Assembly: GCF_036850765.1 (NCBI RefSeq)
Contig: NC_089490.1
Span: 105,394,574-105,458,573, forward strand
Length of the DNA stretch: 64,000 nucleotides
Reading direction: 5' to 3'
Origin: Saccopteryx bilineata
Taxonomy: Eukaryota; Chordata; Mammalia; Chiroptera; Emballonuridae
Notes under the pieces: generated by a model
The model's database searches: none
The model's input: only the letters and a program-made list of their open reading frames with translations
What the model was told of the DNA's origin: nothing
In this document: in pieces, positions 43,777 to 56,800 of the stretch
How positions within the stretch are numbered: the stretch's first letter is position 1
Layout: each line of letters opens with the position of its first letter
Program-made: the position numbers and the translations under genes

Positions 43777-46370
43777 TAGCCTGGGTTTAGAAGTTGACAG
43801 GAGTCATTACCACCTCCCAGCCCTGAAAGGCAAGGGAAGAGAGTAGTTAGCAGGAGCGGGAGAAAGTAGCTCTATGAAGAGGGCAGGCCAACAGGAGCAG
43901 CCTGTGTTGACTCACAGAAAAGGGACGAGGGGGCTTATTTCCCCAACCTTACAGTCTCCTCTTGGCCAAACCCACATGGAAGTCAAGAGGGCAAGGAAGC
44001 TCAAGTGATGTAATCCATGTAGGTCAGCCTCTCAGGGCACTGGACAGGTTGAAGAGTGGAGGGTTGAGCTGTATAAGCAAATAGAAAATACCCTTGCACA
44101 GAGTGGCTAGGGCCCCCTGCGGTTGTGGGATTCAGCAACCCTGCACGTTAAGATGGCAGGGCAAGAACACAGGACGAGCCTAAGTCCCTGATGACATTGG
44201 GAGTCAACATGGCAGCTCTGAACTAACTATTGCTACTTATGAAACATCTTGCTATATGAGAACAAAAAACCCTCATTTGCTTAAGTCACTTCGGTCAGCA
44301 TTCAGTTCTATGCTCAAATGCAGTCCTATGTGACCTATATGCATTCACACACATTTTAAATTTGTGTTGTTAGTCAATATAATGTATATCTGAGTCATTA
44401 TCATTCCATGTTTATTTCTTATTAGTTGAAAGTCAAATGTTCATCATTTCTTCTTACCCAATGGGCCTGCCTTGCTGAGTGTAGATAAAGTCTCAGATAA
44501 AAATCTATTAAGGCTGATAAAGGTGACTGGAAGGTAAGGAAGAAGCGTTCTGTGGTAGCAATAAATCACTAACTGAGTCAGACTGACAAGTCTCTACTTA
44601 CTGCCTCTGTGTCCCAGGGCTGGGCTCCAAGATCACCCACGTGGGGCGGGACGTACAACTAGAGGAGCCTCAATTCCCTCTTATGCCTGGTGGAGCTCAA
44701 AGATAGGTCATCTCCTTGTCTGGAGCTTAGGTGCTCTGGGCTCTTCCGTGCTGCTCCCTGAGCTGCAGCAATTGCTACTGCACCTTACTCTTTGCACCTG
44801 CGTTCCCTCTCTGTCACGAGACGACTGGTTTTCTTCCTCGGCTCTTGTGCCAATTTCCTGTTCTGGTAACTGGTGTAGGCTCTACCTGGCTTACAACTCG
44901 GTCTTGCTCTTGCCAGCTACCCTCTCCATGCCTTGTCCACAGCTCTAGCCAAGACCCATGGACAGAGCCCCGCAATCTATGAACAGACCTCTCAGACACC
45001 ATCTGCTTCCTTCATCTCGGAAACAGTGCCTGCCCAGGCTCTCTACTGGTTAGCTCAGTCTACCTGTTGGCACTCCCTGAAACCTCTTCTCAGAACTCTG
45101 CCAAGAAACCCTTGGCCTGAGTCCTCAATTGAGATTAAGGCATCCCTTGGACTCGGCAATTTACACTCTTGGCTGAAAGCACAGCACCAGCCCCTCCCTC
45201 TGAGGCTGACACCTCGGTGCTTGTAGCTTAGAAGGAGGAGTAGAAAGAGTAATAATATAATGAAAATACTGATAAGAATACAAGTAAAACAATTTACCCA
45301 GTACTAACTGCTAACTACATGCCAGGCATTGTTTAAGTGCAGCACCATGCTTGCTCTGTATGGCAATAGCACAAACTCCAGGTACCAAAGTTTATAATAA
45401 CATCAGTCCCTCCTCCCTCCCCCACAACACAGTTTAAATCTGTTACCACAGTGTAACTGTGATTTCATAAGCATAAACCTTGCTGCTAGCTTTTCAGTCC
45501 ACAAAATAACTATGCAAATGACAGAGCTACATCATGATCAGTGACCACTCATGTTACTTCTTTGACACTGTTTGTTGGTGACTGATCACTGGAATCTGTT
45601 ACTCAGTTTACGTACAGACAGCAAAGCATGCAATAGTTGTATTGCTTCCTTAATTCCCACTGATAAACCCATGTAATATTTACAAAAATGGATAATAGAG
45701 AGAATTGGCCAACAAAGATAAAAGTGTAATAAATAAAAAGTGGCAACAGTGGGAGTGAAGTTCAAATCAAAGGTAAATGGAGGTAGAGAAGAAATAGCTG
45801 GCTGTAGGATGTAACTATTCAACTCTAGATAAGTCCCCAGGGAAATTTAGTAAAAGTGAATTTATGAGCATCAAGGAGAAAAGTTGTTGTGATAAAAAAA
45901 AAAAAAGGATGCAGATGTTACAGAGAAAGTGAGTGAACAAAAAATTCACATTAAAGGAACACTCAAAGACATTTTGTGACATTGACGGTGCAAAGGATAA
46001 AATATGGGAAGCTGATCCATACTTAGAAAGGAGTACGACAATCTGACAATTTGCCAAAGCACAGAAAGGATGCTCACTTTGTACAGTAAGTTATATGAGA
46101 AGGCACTCTTGATAAGTTTTACATAAAAATTAAAACATTTAATTCTTAATGTTTTAAATTAGAGTGTGACAAATAAATATTAGGTCTACTAGCTTTTCAC
46201 TTCCCTAGACATTTAAAATAAATGGTAAAAGAGTTTTAAATATTTTGAAAAATTTTAAAGGTCACAGAATAATTGTAATTTTTTCCATTGAGAATTAAGA
46301 CCACTTTGTAGCGTTTCAACTCGCATGGTCATTTTTACAGAACTGCATTACCATGCAAAGCAAGGACTGC
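43777..46370. other. Intergenic stretch, unassigned
   Basis: No gene recognised. Short open frames at 44731-45226 have no family likeness; 44600-45240 could be a degraded LTR-like segment. Confidence 0.6.
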
Positions 46371-46930
46371 CTGTACTTTACATATATTCTCTCAGTTGAT
46401 CTTTAACCCCAGGAAATACACTGTTACCATCCCCATTTCACAGAGAAAGAATCTGAGACTCAAGGAGGTTAAACAGCCTGACCAGGCGGTGGTGCAGTGA
46501 ATAGAACATGGGCCTCGGACCCTGAGGACCCAGGTTCAAAACTCCAAGGTCACTGGTTTGAGTGCGGGCTCACCAGCTTGAGTGCGGGGTTGTCGACTTG
46601 AGTGTGGGATCATAGACATGATACCATGGTTCTGGCTTGAGCCCAAAGGTCACTGACTTGAAGCCCAAGGTCTCTGACTTGAACCTAACATCGCTGTCTT
46701 GAGCAAGAGGTCAATGACTTAGCTGGAGCCCTGCCCCCCACCTGTCAAGGCACATATGAGAAAGCAATCTATGAACTAAAGTGCGCAACTATAAGTTGAT
46801 GCTTCTCAGCTCTCTTCCTGTCTCTCTCTCTCTCCCCCTCGCAAGAAAAAAAGAGGATAGATAATTTGACCCAGACCACAAAGCTAGTAAATGGCTATAC
46901 TTATTGTATTCTAAATCCCATGATCTTAAT
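46370..46930 (-). repeat. MIR element split by a SINE
   Basis: 46370-46475 (CATCCCCATTTCACAGAGAA) and 46855-46930 (CCACAAAGCTAGTAAATGGC) are two halves of one reversed MIR. Confidence 0.7.
46476..46852 (+). mobile_element. tRNA-derived SINE, family B (diverged)
   Basis: Starts GCCTGACCAGGCGGTGGTGC and has extra GACTTGAGTGTGGG-like units before the conserved AAGGCACATATGAGAAAGCA. Confidence 0.82.
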
Positions 46931-47454
46931 CCCTATGGTATATTGTAAGTCTAGGCATATGATGAGTATTTGATATGGGGGAACAGGCATGAAGGAGAAG
47001 TGGTGAGAGATGAAGGTACCTTCTCTAATGTAACCTCAAAAGGCTAGAACAGCAGTTTCCAAAAGAACTTTCTGTTTTCTACTATCTATTTATAGAGTAT
47101 AAATATTTATATAATTTATAATTTCTTAATATAGACGTATAATATATTCAACCTTAGTATTCAATATATGTGTGAATCTAAATCTACATGTATTCCTTAA
47201 TCCATCTTTTCCTGATCCTCCAAAATCTTGCTCCATCAAATTTCAGCTCTTCCTGAGACAAGCCTAGTTGGTTAGCTCAACTCTCATTTCCAACTTTGTT
47301 CTTCCTTGCCTGCTTCTCATTACTAAGGCTGACAATAAACCAACCAACAACATTCCCAGACTCCTGTGGCCACCCTTTTGTAAGATGACCCCTAGTCTGC
47401 TTTCCTTTTCTTTATCTGTAAAAAAACCTTGAATATTACCTGGGCACATGGTCA

Positions 47455-47760
47455 TTCTAAATAAAAACTACATTTCCCAAACTTCCTTCAACTAGCTGTG
47501 GTCTTGTGACTAAATATTGGCTTATGAGATATAAACAGAAGAAACATAATTCCAGAATGTGTTCAGGAGAGTGGCATGCTCCTTTCCCTTACTATTTATT
47601 CCTGGCTGGAATATGGATGCAATGGCTGGAGCTGAAACAGCCATCTTGGACTATGAGTTGGAAGGACCAATCTACAAATTCCTGGGGACTTGGTGAAATA
47701 GAACTGCCATGCCATTTTTGGACTGCTCCCTCTAAAATTCATTTACATGGGAGAAACTTT
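47455..47760 (+). repeat. Old unclassified (LTR-like) repeat
   Basis: Reads CATTTCCCAAACTTCCTTCA and CTGTGGTCTTGTGACTAAAT, similar in kind to 18960-19715. Confidence 0.35.
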
Positions 47761-47764
47761 TATT

Positions 47765-47802
47765 TTATTTTTATTTTTTTTTACTTATTCATTTTATAGA
47801 GG

Positions 47803-47875
<73 letters not shown>

Positions 47876-47999
47876 AGGGGGGAGGAGCAGGAAGCATCAA
47901 CTCCCATTTGTGCCTTGACCAGCCAAGTGCAGGGTTTTGAACCGGCGACCTTGGTGTTCCAGGTTGACACACTATCCACTGCGCCACCACAGGTCAGGC
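47765..47999 (-). mobile_element. tRNA-derived SINE, family C, with internal microsatellite
   Basis: Minus orientation, head CTGCGCCACCACAGGTCAGG. The CT-rich zone has expanded to (GT)n(GA)n at 47805-47866. Confidence 0.85.
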
Positions 48000-48389
48000 C
48001 AAAACATCTTTTAAAGCCATTACTATTTTGGCATTTCTGTCACTAAAGCTAACATAATTCTAATATACCAAATGCTCCAGTTCTGAAACTGGGGGTTCTG
48101 GGTGGCTTATGGGCAAGATGCTTTTCCTTCCTATAGAATTCTATTTCTCCATCCTGGCTGTTCTCCTGCTCCATGCCTTTGGGCATGGTCGTGTGAAGAT
48201 GGAATGCCCAGAGTTGGAACAACCTTCTTATGACCATAAAGGAAAGGTGAACAGATATTCAAAGCAACTACCCAGATCATGACATCATTAAATTGCTGAA
48301 CTAACCCTGGACTCACCTACCCCAGATTTCTTGTGCAAGATAATTACAAGCCTTATCACTGAGCTACTATGTTTTGAATATTCTGCTAC

Positions 48390-48790
48390 TTGTGGTAGAA
48401 AGCATTTCCAAATGACATTTCTCTTGCTGTGTTCTGAATGTTTATGTCCTTCCTCAAATTCATATGTTGAAATCTGCACCCTTAATATAATGTTATTAGG
48501 AGTTGGGGCCTTTGGTACTTTGGTGCATAGGTCATAAGGATGGAGTACTCATGGATGAGATCAGTGCCCTTATAAGAGATCCTAGAGACTTCCCAGATCT
48601 CTAGGGAAGTCATTGAGAAGTCAGCAGTTTGCACCCTGCAGGAGGGCCTTCACCAGACCCTGACCATGCTGACCATCCTGGCACCCTTATCTTGGACTTC
48701 CAGCTTTCATAACATGAGAAATAAATTTCTGTTGTTTCTAAATCACCCAGTCTGTAGTATCCTGTTATAGAAGCAGGAACAGAATACTAC
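48390..48790 (+). mobile_element. MaLR-type LTR
   Basis: Reads CAAATTCATATGTTGAAATC, AGGAGTTGGGGCCTTTGG, CATGGATGAGATCAGTGCCC, AGAAATAAATTTCTGTTGTT, the order of an old MLT/MST-like LTR. Confidence 0.65.
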
Positions 48791-49439
48791 ATCTTGATTG
48801 CTCCTTGAGTCTTTTTCAACTGGATCCTTCTTCGGGGCCACAATCAAGTTTCATTTATGCAAAATAATAGTAACAGCTTGCCTGTACCCATTTCTCCCCG
48901 CCAGCTACTATTCTTTCTTTCTTTTCATGGGCAAGTCTCAGTAAAAAAAATAGACTATATATGTTATTTGCACTTCACTTGTTATTCGTTATTTCCTCGA
49001 TCTTTTTCTGACTTCCCTTTTCCCACTCCACTATTTTAATCTAGGCCACCAACAACCTCTTAATTAACAAATCAAACACACCTATTTTTTCTTCCTGACC
49101 TCTCCATGCCTTTTGGCTTTGATAACCACTTCTGCTTCTGTGAAACCCCTTTTAACGGTGGCTTCTTTGACATCACCCTCACCCAGTTTCCTTATGAACT
49201 CGCTGGCTCCGCATTCTCTATTTCCTTCATGAGTGCCTCCTTCCGTCTGTATCAGACGTTGGCTTCTTCAGGGCGCTTTTCTGCCTCACTCTTCTCTGGC
49301 CTTTCTCCGCTCCCCCTAGGTGGTTACTACTATCCCGTAGTTTCCAAGATTAAAAGTAGCCTTCGCGGCTCACCGTTCCTAAACTCTTTGGCATGGCATC
49401 CCCCAAACCTGATCGGCCTGATTTGCCTTTGCAGGCTCA

Positions 49440-50850
49440 GGTCCGATTTTCCCTCGAGTGTTTCAGTCACCCCTCTCGCAGCGCTCGGAGCCGCGGGATC
49501 GTGGTCCAGACTCCCTCCCTGTCTGTGCATTCGCCAGCATCCTCCACGCCCAGGCGCCCGTCACCGCCTCCGCAGAGCCAGACTTTCCTCTCCCCTCTCG
49601 GCTCCTGGGACTTGGAACCTCTACGCGAGCTTTTCTCCCGCGGTAAAGGGCCCAACTCGTCCGCACAGCACAGATGCGCAAAGTGGCAGTCAAGGAAAAC
49701 GCTCCACCTTCTCTCGCAAATACGAAACGGGGGGCTCTGGGTGGGGAGGGGAAACTTGGTCGGTAGGAGATGTCTTTTCACCCAAAAGGCCGGCCACGTC
49801 GTCCCGGCATGGGGGCGGGGCTCCCGAGCCAGGACCGGTCCCCTGCCCGCAGGCCCGCAGCCTCGCCCAAGGCGGCCGCGGTCACGTGACCCCCGCCCCG
49901 CGCACAGCTGGAGGCGGTCCCCGCCCTCCCCCGGGAGCGGAGGCGCCGGAGCAGGCGCGCTGCATTGTGGGCAGAGGGGCGGGGGTTGGGAAGATGGCGG
50001 CTCCCAGCCTCCTCAACTGGAGGCGGGTTTCTTCCTTCACGGGGCCGGTACCCCGCGCCCGGCACGGACACCGGGCCGTGGCCATCCGGGAGTTGATGAT
50101 AATCTTTGGTGGAGGCAACGAGGGCATCGCGGACGAGCTGCACGTCTACAACACCGGTAGGCGCAGCGGCAGCTCTCCGACCCCGCCTGTGAGAGCCGCG
50201 GAGGGGGAGGGGAGGGGAGGTGAGGCGGCGGCCGCGGCCCTGACAGCTGTCAGCGCCGGGTCAGTGCCTTCTCTCGCGGGCGGTGAGGGGCGCGGCTCGT
50301 CCGGGCGGCCCCGGCCCTCAGTGTCTCGGGGGCCAGCTCCGTTTCCCCGGTGCCCGCGGGGCGTAACCGAACCCAGAGCGGGACGCGCCGGCCCTCCAGC
50401 GAGCGGTCCCGAACCCCCCGCCCCGGTGCCGGCGAGCGTAGGCGCGAGAGAGACTGTTTTCAACCGTCCGATCCGGGGCTCCCGCAACCCTCTCCTGTCA
50501 AAAACCCCAACCAGCTCCAAACCAAAGTGCCTCGGGACTGCTCCGATCTTTGCCTTCTTTCCTTCCTAAGGAGGGAGAGAATCTAAAGGCTGGGGTGCGG
50601 AGGAAAACAGAGGCCTCTGGTACTGTCATCTCAGATACAGCCCGGTCTCTGGCAGGGGGCCCTTTGGGGTTTTACCCGGTGGTAACCCTCTGAACTGTCG
50701 GGGAAGTGGTTTAGGGTGAGACCGGCGCCTGTCTCCGCGCAGCGGGGTGTGTGCGCCGCGGCTCTACCGCGCCGCTCGGAAACGGGACTGTCAGCGCGAG
50801 CCCGCTGCAAATCCCAAGTGCCCGGCCCGGGCCGCCCTGCCTTTGAGTAC
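49440..50850 (+). promoter_or_regulatory. HCFC2: HCFC2 CpG-island promoter
   Basis: A CpG-rich island spans the HCFC2 start. There is no TATA box. Visible elements are a GGGCGGGGC Sp1-type box at 49812-49822, a perfect 12-bp palindrome GGTCACGTGACC at 49880-49891 (E-box of the USF/TFE3/TFEB type), and AAGATGGCGGC at 49991-50001, which fits the YY1 element often found at the start codon of housekeeping genes. Confidence 0.8.
49994..50156 (+). CDS. HCFC2: HCFC2 exon 1 (coding part)
   Basis: 54 codons plus one base: [40 protein letters not shown] and [14 protein letters not shown], donor ACCG|GTAGGC. It forms the first Kelch blade. The frame is open far upstream, but the ATG choice follows the family start and the YY1-type context. 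Confidence 0.94.
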
Positions 50851-53800
50851 CTCGATGGGTTCAAAAGGAGGTTGGGATTTCATTTTTCCCACCTGTAAAT
50901 GCGCCAGCTATCGTGAGAAAGCCGTTTCCTTGGTGTAAGGCTAATGACTGAATTTGGGTGCCGTACCGTAATAACTTTTCTTTGGCCCAACAACTTAATC
51001 ATAGTGGTCATTTAAAGGTTAATAAAATAGTGGAATACGAGAAATTTTATTTTTTCCATCCTCTCCTTTTGACTCCCCAACATATAAAGTTAAAACGTTA
51101 TTTGACAATTTGGTATAGTGTAAAACCCTAGTTTTGGAATAGGTTCGACCTGGTTTGAGTTTTGCTCGGTCAGTTGCCCAGGATCATTGCAAAGTGTCAG
51201 ATTTTTCACTTGTAAAGTGGAGATGATGATATCAAGCAGGGTTTTTGTAAGAACTAAGTGATACAGATCAGGGTTTTTCAACAGCAGCACTATTGACATG
51301 TGAACCAGAGAATTCTTTGTTGAACGGGGTTACACTGTACTTAATTGTAAGTTTGGCAGGATCTCTAGCCTCTACCCACTAGTAGCCAATAGCACCAAGC
51401 CCCTCCCTCCAGTTATGACAACTAAAAAATGTTAGTTTGCCCCTAGGGGGTAAAATGATCCCAATTAAGAACCACTGATATAGATGACACATATAAAGTA
51501 CACTCTCATAGTTTGTGATAACTGCTTATTATAATTGCTTTTAATTTTATTTTGGCAACTAGTTACAAATCAGTGGTTTCTACCAGCTGTTAGAGGAGAC
51601 ATCCCTCCAGGCTGTGCTGCCCATGGATTTGTCTGTGATGGTACCAGAATATTAGTATTTGGGGGAATGGTTGAATATGGAAGATACAGCAATGATTTAT
51701 ATGAGTTACAAGTAAGTGTATTTCAGATTTATTATTTTAATCTGAGGCGGTAATAATGATATTGCTCATAGTTCTTTGAAAGATTGCAAAATATTTAATT
51801 AACATACTTAAAATAACTTGAGCTAAGCTTTTTATAGTTTAAAAAAATTGTTTCCACTTCACTAAAACGTAGTTTCTTTTTCTTTTTAAACCTAGTTTCT
51901 AACGTTTTTTTCCAGTGACCAATCGAACATTTGTAACATTAAGATACCTGTTTCTTAGCATCATTGTACGTTACAGGTTTAGGCTTTTGTATTTTAGTAC
52001 AGTTCTTGACTCCAGTTTGCAACAGAAGCACCTAAAGGACTTGTGAAAACAGATCACTGGGCCCTGCCTCTAGAGTTTCTGAATTAATATTCTGTAAGGG
52101 GGTCTAACTATTTTCATTCCTACCAAGTTTTCACCTGCTGCTGGTCCCCAGACAATACGTTGAAAACCTCTGCCGTAGTTATAGAAATTGTTACCCTCAC
52201 ATTAATAATCTATTTTTTTCTGGCAGTGCATACAAAAGAAGAATATCAGTTTTATATATCCTTTCTAAACTTGACTATGTACTAACCCAGACTCAGAGCC
52301 CTCTGTGACAGCCATAATTCACTTTTAATCCTGAACTGTGCTGTGTTCTCAGGCCATGATCATGAGGGCATCCAGTAAATGGCAGATGTAGGTGATTATA
52401 CCTATTTACAGCAACTCTTTTTTTTTTTTTGACAGAGAGTCAGAGGTAGGGACAGACAGACAGGAAGGGAGAGAGATGAGAAGCATCAGTTCTTTGTTGT
52501 GGCACCTTAGTTGTTCATTGATTCCTTTCGTATATGTGCCTTGACGGGGTGGGGGCTACAGCAGAGTGAGTGGCCCCTTGCTCAAGCCAGCGACCTTGGG
52601 TTTCAAGCCAGGGACCTTTGAACTCAAGCTAGTGACCATGGGGTCACGTCCATGATCCCACGCTCAAGCTATTGAACCTGTGCTCAAGCCGGTGACCTTG
52701 GGGTTTTGAACCTGGGTCCTCATGTCTCAGTCAGATGCTCTATCCACTGTGCCACCACCTGATCAGGCCAAGCAACTTGTTTTTAAAATAGTTTTAGATA
52801 AAGTATCTGTAGCTAGAGAGTAAGTTTTAGAGTTTGGTTTGTTAAATGATCTTTATGTTTACTAAAGGTTAAAAAATAATCCATTAATGGATTACCTAAT
52901 TTCAGAAACTGGGACTATATAAATTATATTAAACCTTAAAGCTATATGTAATATTTAATTTTTTTAGAAAATATTTTAGGACTATTATTTATTATTGAAA
53001 GCTTAGTTTACATTTGTGGAAAGTTGTGAATATGGAAGACTGGACTGAATTTCTATTGGAACATTTATTTTTATTCCAGAAGTTATTTGCTTAATTATCA
53101 TTTGTCCCAAAGTACCTTTTTGGAGCCTTCTGATTGGATTTAATTCAGTATATTAGTATGATGTTGCACTATTAGCAATATAGTAATGCTTTCCTGATTT
53201 TGACTGAGTGTATTAATGCTTTTTTTAGGCAAGTCGTTGGTTATGGAAAAAAGTGAAACCCCAAGCCCCTTCTTCTGGTTTACCTCCTTGTCCTCGGCTT
53301 GGACATAGCTTTTCTTTGTATGGCAACAAATGCTATTTGTTTGGTGGCCTGGCAAATGAAAGTGAAGATTCAAACAACAATGTTCCCAGGTATGTTGACC
53401 TTTTTTCAAACCGAATGCTTATTTTATGATTTAGATTGAGAACATTTACTTTTTTTTTATCTTTATCGAGCTTAACCTTTTTTTGCATTTGAATTTAATG
53501 AAGAACAAATTTGTGTGTATGTGTGTTTTCCTTATTCCCTGGAGTATGTTTTCGAAAGTGTGCTTTTTCTAATCAGAAATCCTTATTTGATTTATACTAA
53601 TAAAACTTTTTGTAGCAATGTATCTGTATCTTTTGAGCCTACTAATGTATTTTAGTTGTTATAAGTGATCATGAAAAGTAACAAATGCTTATTTTCAAAT
53701 TTGGTTTCCCTGGGAATTTGGTGACAAAAATTTGACTATAAAATGAAGGCTATCGTTTCCATTTTTCATACAGGAAGCTATAAGCTATAAGAATGGTTCA

Positions 53801-56800
53801 CACAAATACTTTTTGAACCAATTCTTTCTTCCTATTTCCAAAGAGAATTAATCACTACCTCTTTTCTTTTCACATAATGTTTTGATCACATTGTCATAGC
53901 ACTCATGATTTGGAGATTTAGAATCCAAAAGGCTGTTTTCTGCATCACTGCTTACTATGTGTGTCCTTTAGCAAAAGTAATCTAAGCTCATTTTCCTTTA
54001 CTGAAATGGGAGTGAATAAATATCTACCTTTTAGTGTCATTGTGATGGCTAAATAAGATCAATTGCATAATTTTCAAAGCACTTTGAGGTTGCCACCAGC
54101 ATTCAGTACAATATTATTATGACCATGATAATGTGTCTTTTTACTACTATATTAAATTAATGTTAGGGTCCTATTTTTATTTTCCAAACTTTGAAAAATT
54201 ACATTTACACCCTAGCCAGATAGCTCAGTTGGTTAGAGCATTTATTGTCCTGAAGCACAGAGGTTGCCAGTTCAATACCCTGTCAGGGCACATACAGGAG
54301 CAGACCAGTGTTCCCATCTCTCTCTGCCTCTCTAAAATCAATAAAATAAATAAATAAACATTTTAAAAAATACATTTACTAAAACATGGAAAATTTGAAA
54401 ATTGGAGAAAAGGAAAAAAATATTTATCCTACCATACTAATGCAGGACACTTGCTTTTAGCATGTCTTTTTTCATTTTTCCATTAAACAGGTTTTTTAGA
54501 GACTCATAAGAATTAGAAAGTAGGCCCTGGCCAGTTTCCTCAGTGATAGAGCATCAGCCCAGCGTGTGGAAGTCCCGGGTTCAATTCCCAGCCAGGGCAC
54601 ACAAGAGAAGCACCCATCTGCTTCTCCACCCCTCCCTCTCTCCTTTCTCTCTATCTCTCTCTTCCCTTCCCACAGCCAAGGCTCCACTGGAGCAAAATTG
54701 GCCCAGGTGCTGAGAATGGCTCCATGGCCTCTGCCTCAGGCACTAGAATGGTTCCAGTTGCAATGGAGCAACAGCCCAGAGGGGCAGAACATTGCCCCCT
54801 AGTGGGCTTGCTGGGTGGACCCCAGTCAGGCGCATGCGGGAGTCTGTCTCTCTGCCTCTCCACCTGTCTGCCTCTCTGCCTCTCCGCTCTCCGCTCTCCG
54901 CTTCTCACTTCAGAAAAATACAAAAAAATTTTTAGAAAATATATAAAGTTCTTTCTTGCAGCATCACTGTCCCCCACATAGGCAAACACATAATTCAATT
55001 TGATGTGTATCTTTTGGGACCTTTGTCATGCAGCACATTGTATGAGTCAGCTTTTCTTTTTTTTTTCCTTTTTTTTTTTTTACGGAATCAGAGAGAGGGC
55101 TAGATAGGGGACAGACAGACAGGAACAGAGAGAGATGAAAAGCATCAATCATCAGTTTTTCATTGTGACACCTTAGTTGTTCATTGATTGCTTTCTCATA
55201 TGTGCCTTGCCACAGGCCTTCAGCAGACCGAGTAACCCCTTGCTCGAGCCAGCGACCTTGGGTCCAAAATGGTGAGCCTTGCTCAAACCAGATGAGCCCG
55301 TGCTCAAGCTGGCGACCTCGGGGTCTTGAACCTGGGTCCTCGGCATCCCAGTCCAATGCTCTTCTATCCACTGCGCCACCATCTAGTCAGGCATGTGTCA
55401 GCTTCTCTTAGGTTATTGTATATAATAGGGAAGCTTTTCAAGTTTACGCTACTTGAAGGTGTGACTAGATACCTCCAATGCTTTTTAAAGCCTCTGCTTA
55501 AAGCTAGTACGTTCATTTCTGTTCACATTACATTTGTCAAAGTAAGCCATAAGGCCAAGCCCCCAGTAATGACCCAGCAATGTATGTTCTGCTTACTGAG
55601 AGAGGAGAGTTGGCAACATTAATCTGATCCTACATAGACATGTATTTTCTTTTATAGCAGTAGGATCTCTTTGGATGTTTACTGTTTTGTTTTTGTTGTT
55701 GTTGTTTTTTCCTTTCAGAATATATCTTGTAGCTCTTTTCATGGCATTAGGTATATGTTGACCTTATTTTTTTTAAGGTTGAAAAGCAATCTGAATTATG
55801 CAGATTACTTGACCATTCCCCTATGGATGGACATTTAAAATTTTTTTTTTTGACTATTACAGTTTTTGCACTTGTATAAATATTTTTTTAAGACTGATAG
55901 TTATAAGTGGAATTTGAGGGGATGTCAAAGAGTATTTATATTTAAATTTATTAGGTACTCCTAAATCAACCTCCAAAGAGATAGAACCATTTATATTCCT
56001 GATAACAGTGTACCAGAGTGCCTACACCTTTGGCAATACTGAATTGTATCACTTTTCTTAGTTTTTGCCAAGCTTAATAGATGAGTACATTTCATGGATT
56101 TATTTTGATATTTTAATTTTTTCCCTACTTTTCCCCCTTTTTAAGTGAGAGGAGGGGAGATAGTGAGATAGACTCCCACATGTACCCTGATCAGGATCTA
56201 CCAGGCAGACTTCATCCAGAGAAGATGCTCAACTCAACTGAGCTATTTTTAGCACCTGAGGCTGTCACACTGGGACTAGCAGAGCTATTCTCAGTACCTG
56301 GGGCAACACTGGAACCAGTCAAGCCACTGGCTTTGGAAGAGGGAGGGGAAGAGAAGCAGGTGGTTGTTTCTCTAGTGTGTCCTAACCGAGAATTGAATCT
56401 CTGATGTTCCATTGAGTCACCTGCCAGGGTCAGTGGTGTTTTTCAAACTGGGATTGAGCTCGATTAAACTGCTTTTTGGATATTTGCAATTACTGTTTTG
56501 AAATTGTTCATATCCTTTATTTTTCTTTTTTTTTAAATTGAAGTATAAAGTATATACCATAAAGTTTAACCTTTTTATATGTACAATTCCATGATTTTTA
56601 GTAAATTTACAGTGTTGTAACCATCACTACAATTCAGTTTTAAAATATTTCTATCACTCCAAAAGCAAACTTTTTATTCATTTGCAGTCAGTCTCCATTC
56701 TCATCCTGATCCACAGGCAACCATTAATCTACTTTTCATCTCCACAGATTAGCCTTTTTCTGGACATTTCATATAAGTGTGATTTTCTGCATTTACCTTC

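Larger units (their letters stand above)
50157..51562. other. HCFC2 intron 1
   Basis: The first 700 bp belong to the CpG island. Then a MIR (51125-51262) and a MER5A (51269-51477). No further exon seen. Confidence 0.8.

Noticed and set aside
44731..45226. Overlapping open frames of 66-97 codons
   Set aside because: No recognisable domain, no splice or promoter context; possibly degraded LTR sequence.
49106..50569. 487-codon open frame over the HCFC2 promoter as a separate gene
   Set aside because: It contains HCFC2 exon 1 in frame and runs into intron 1. Its flanks show no protein family likeness. Only the exon is annotated.
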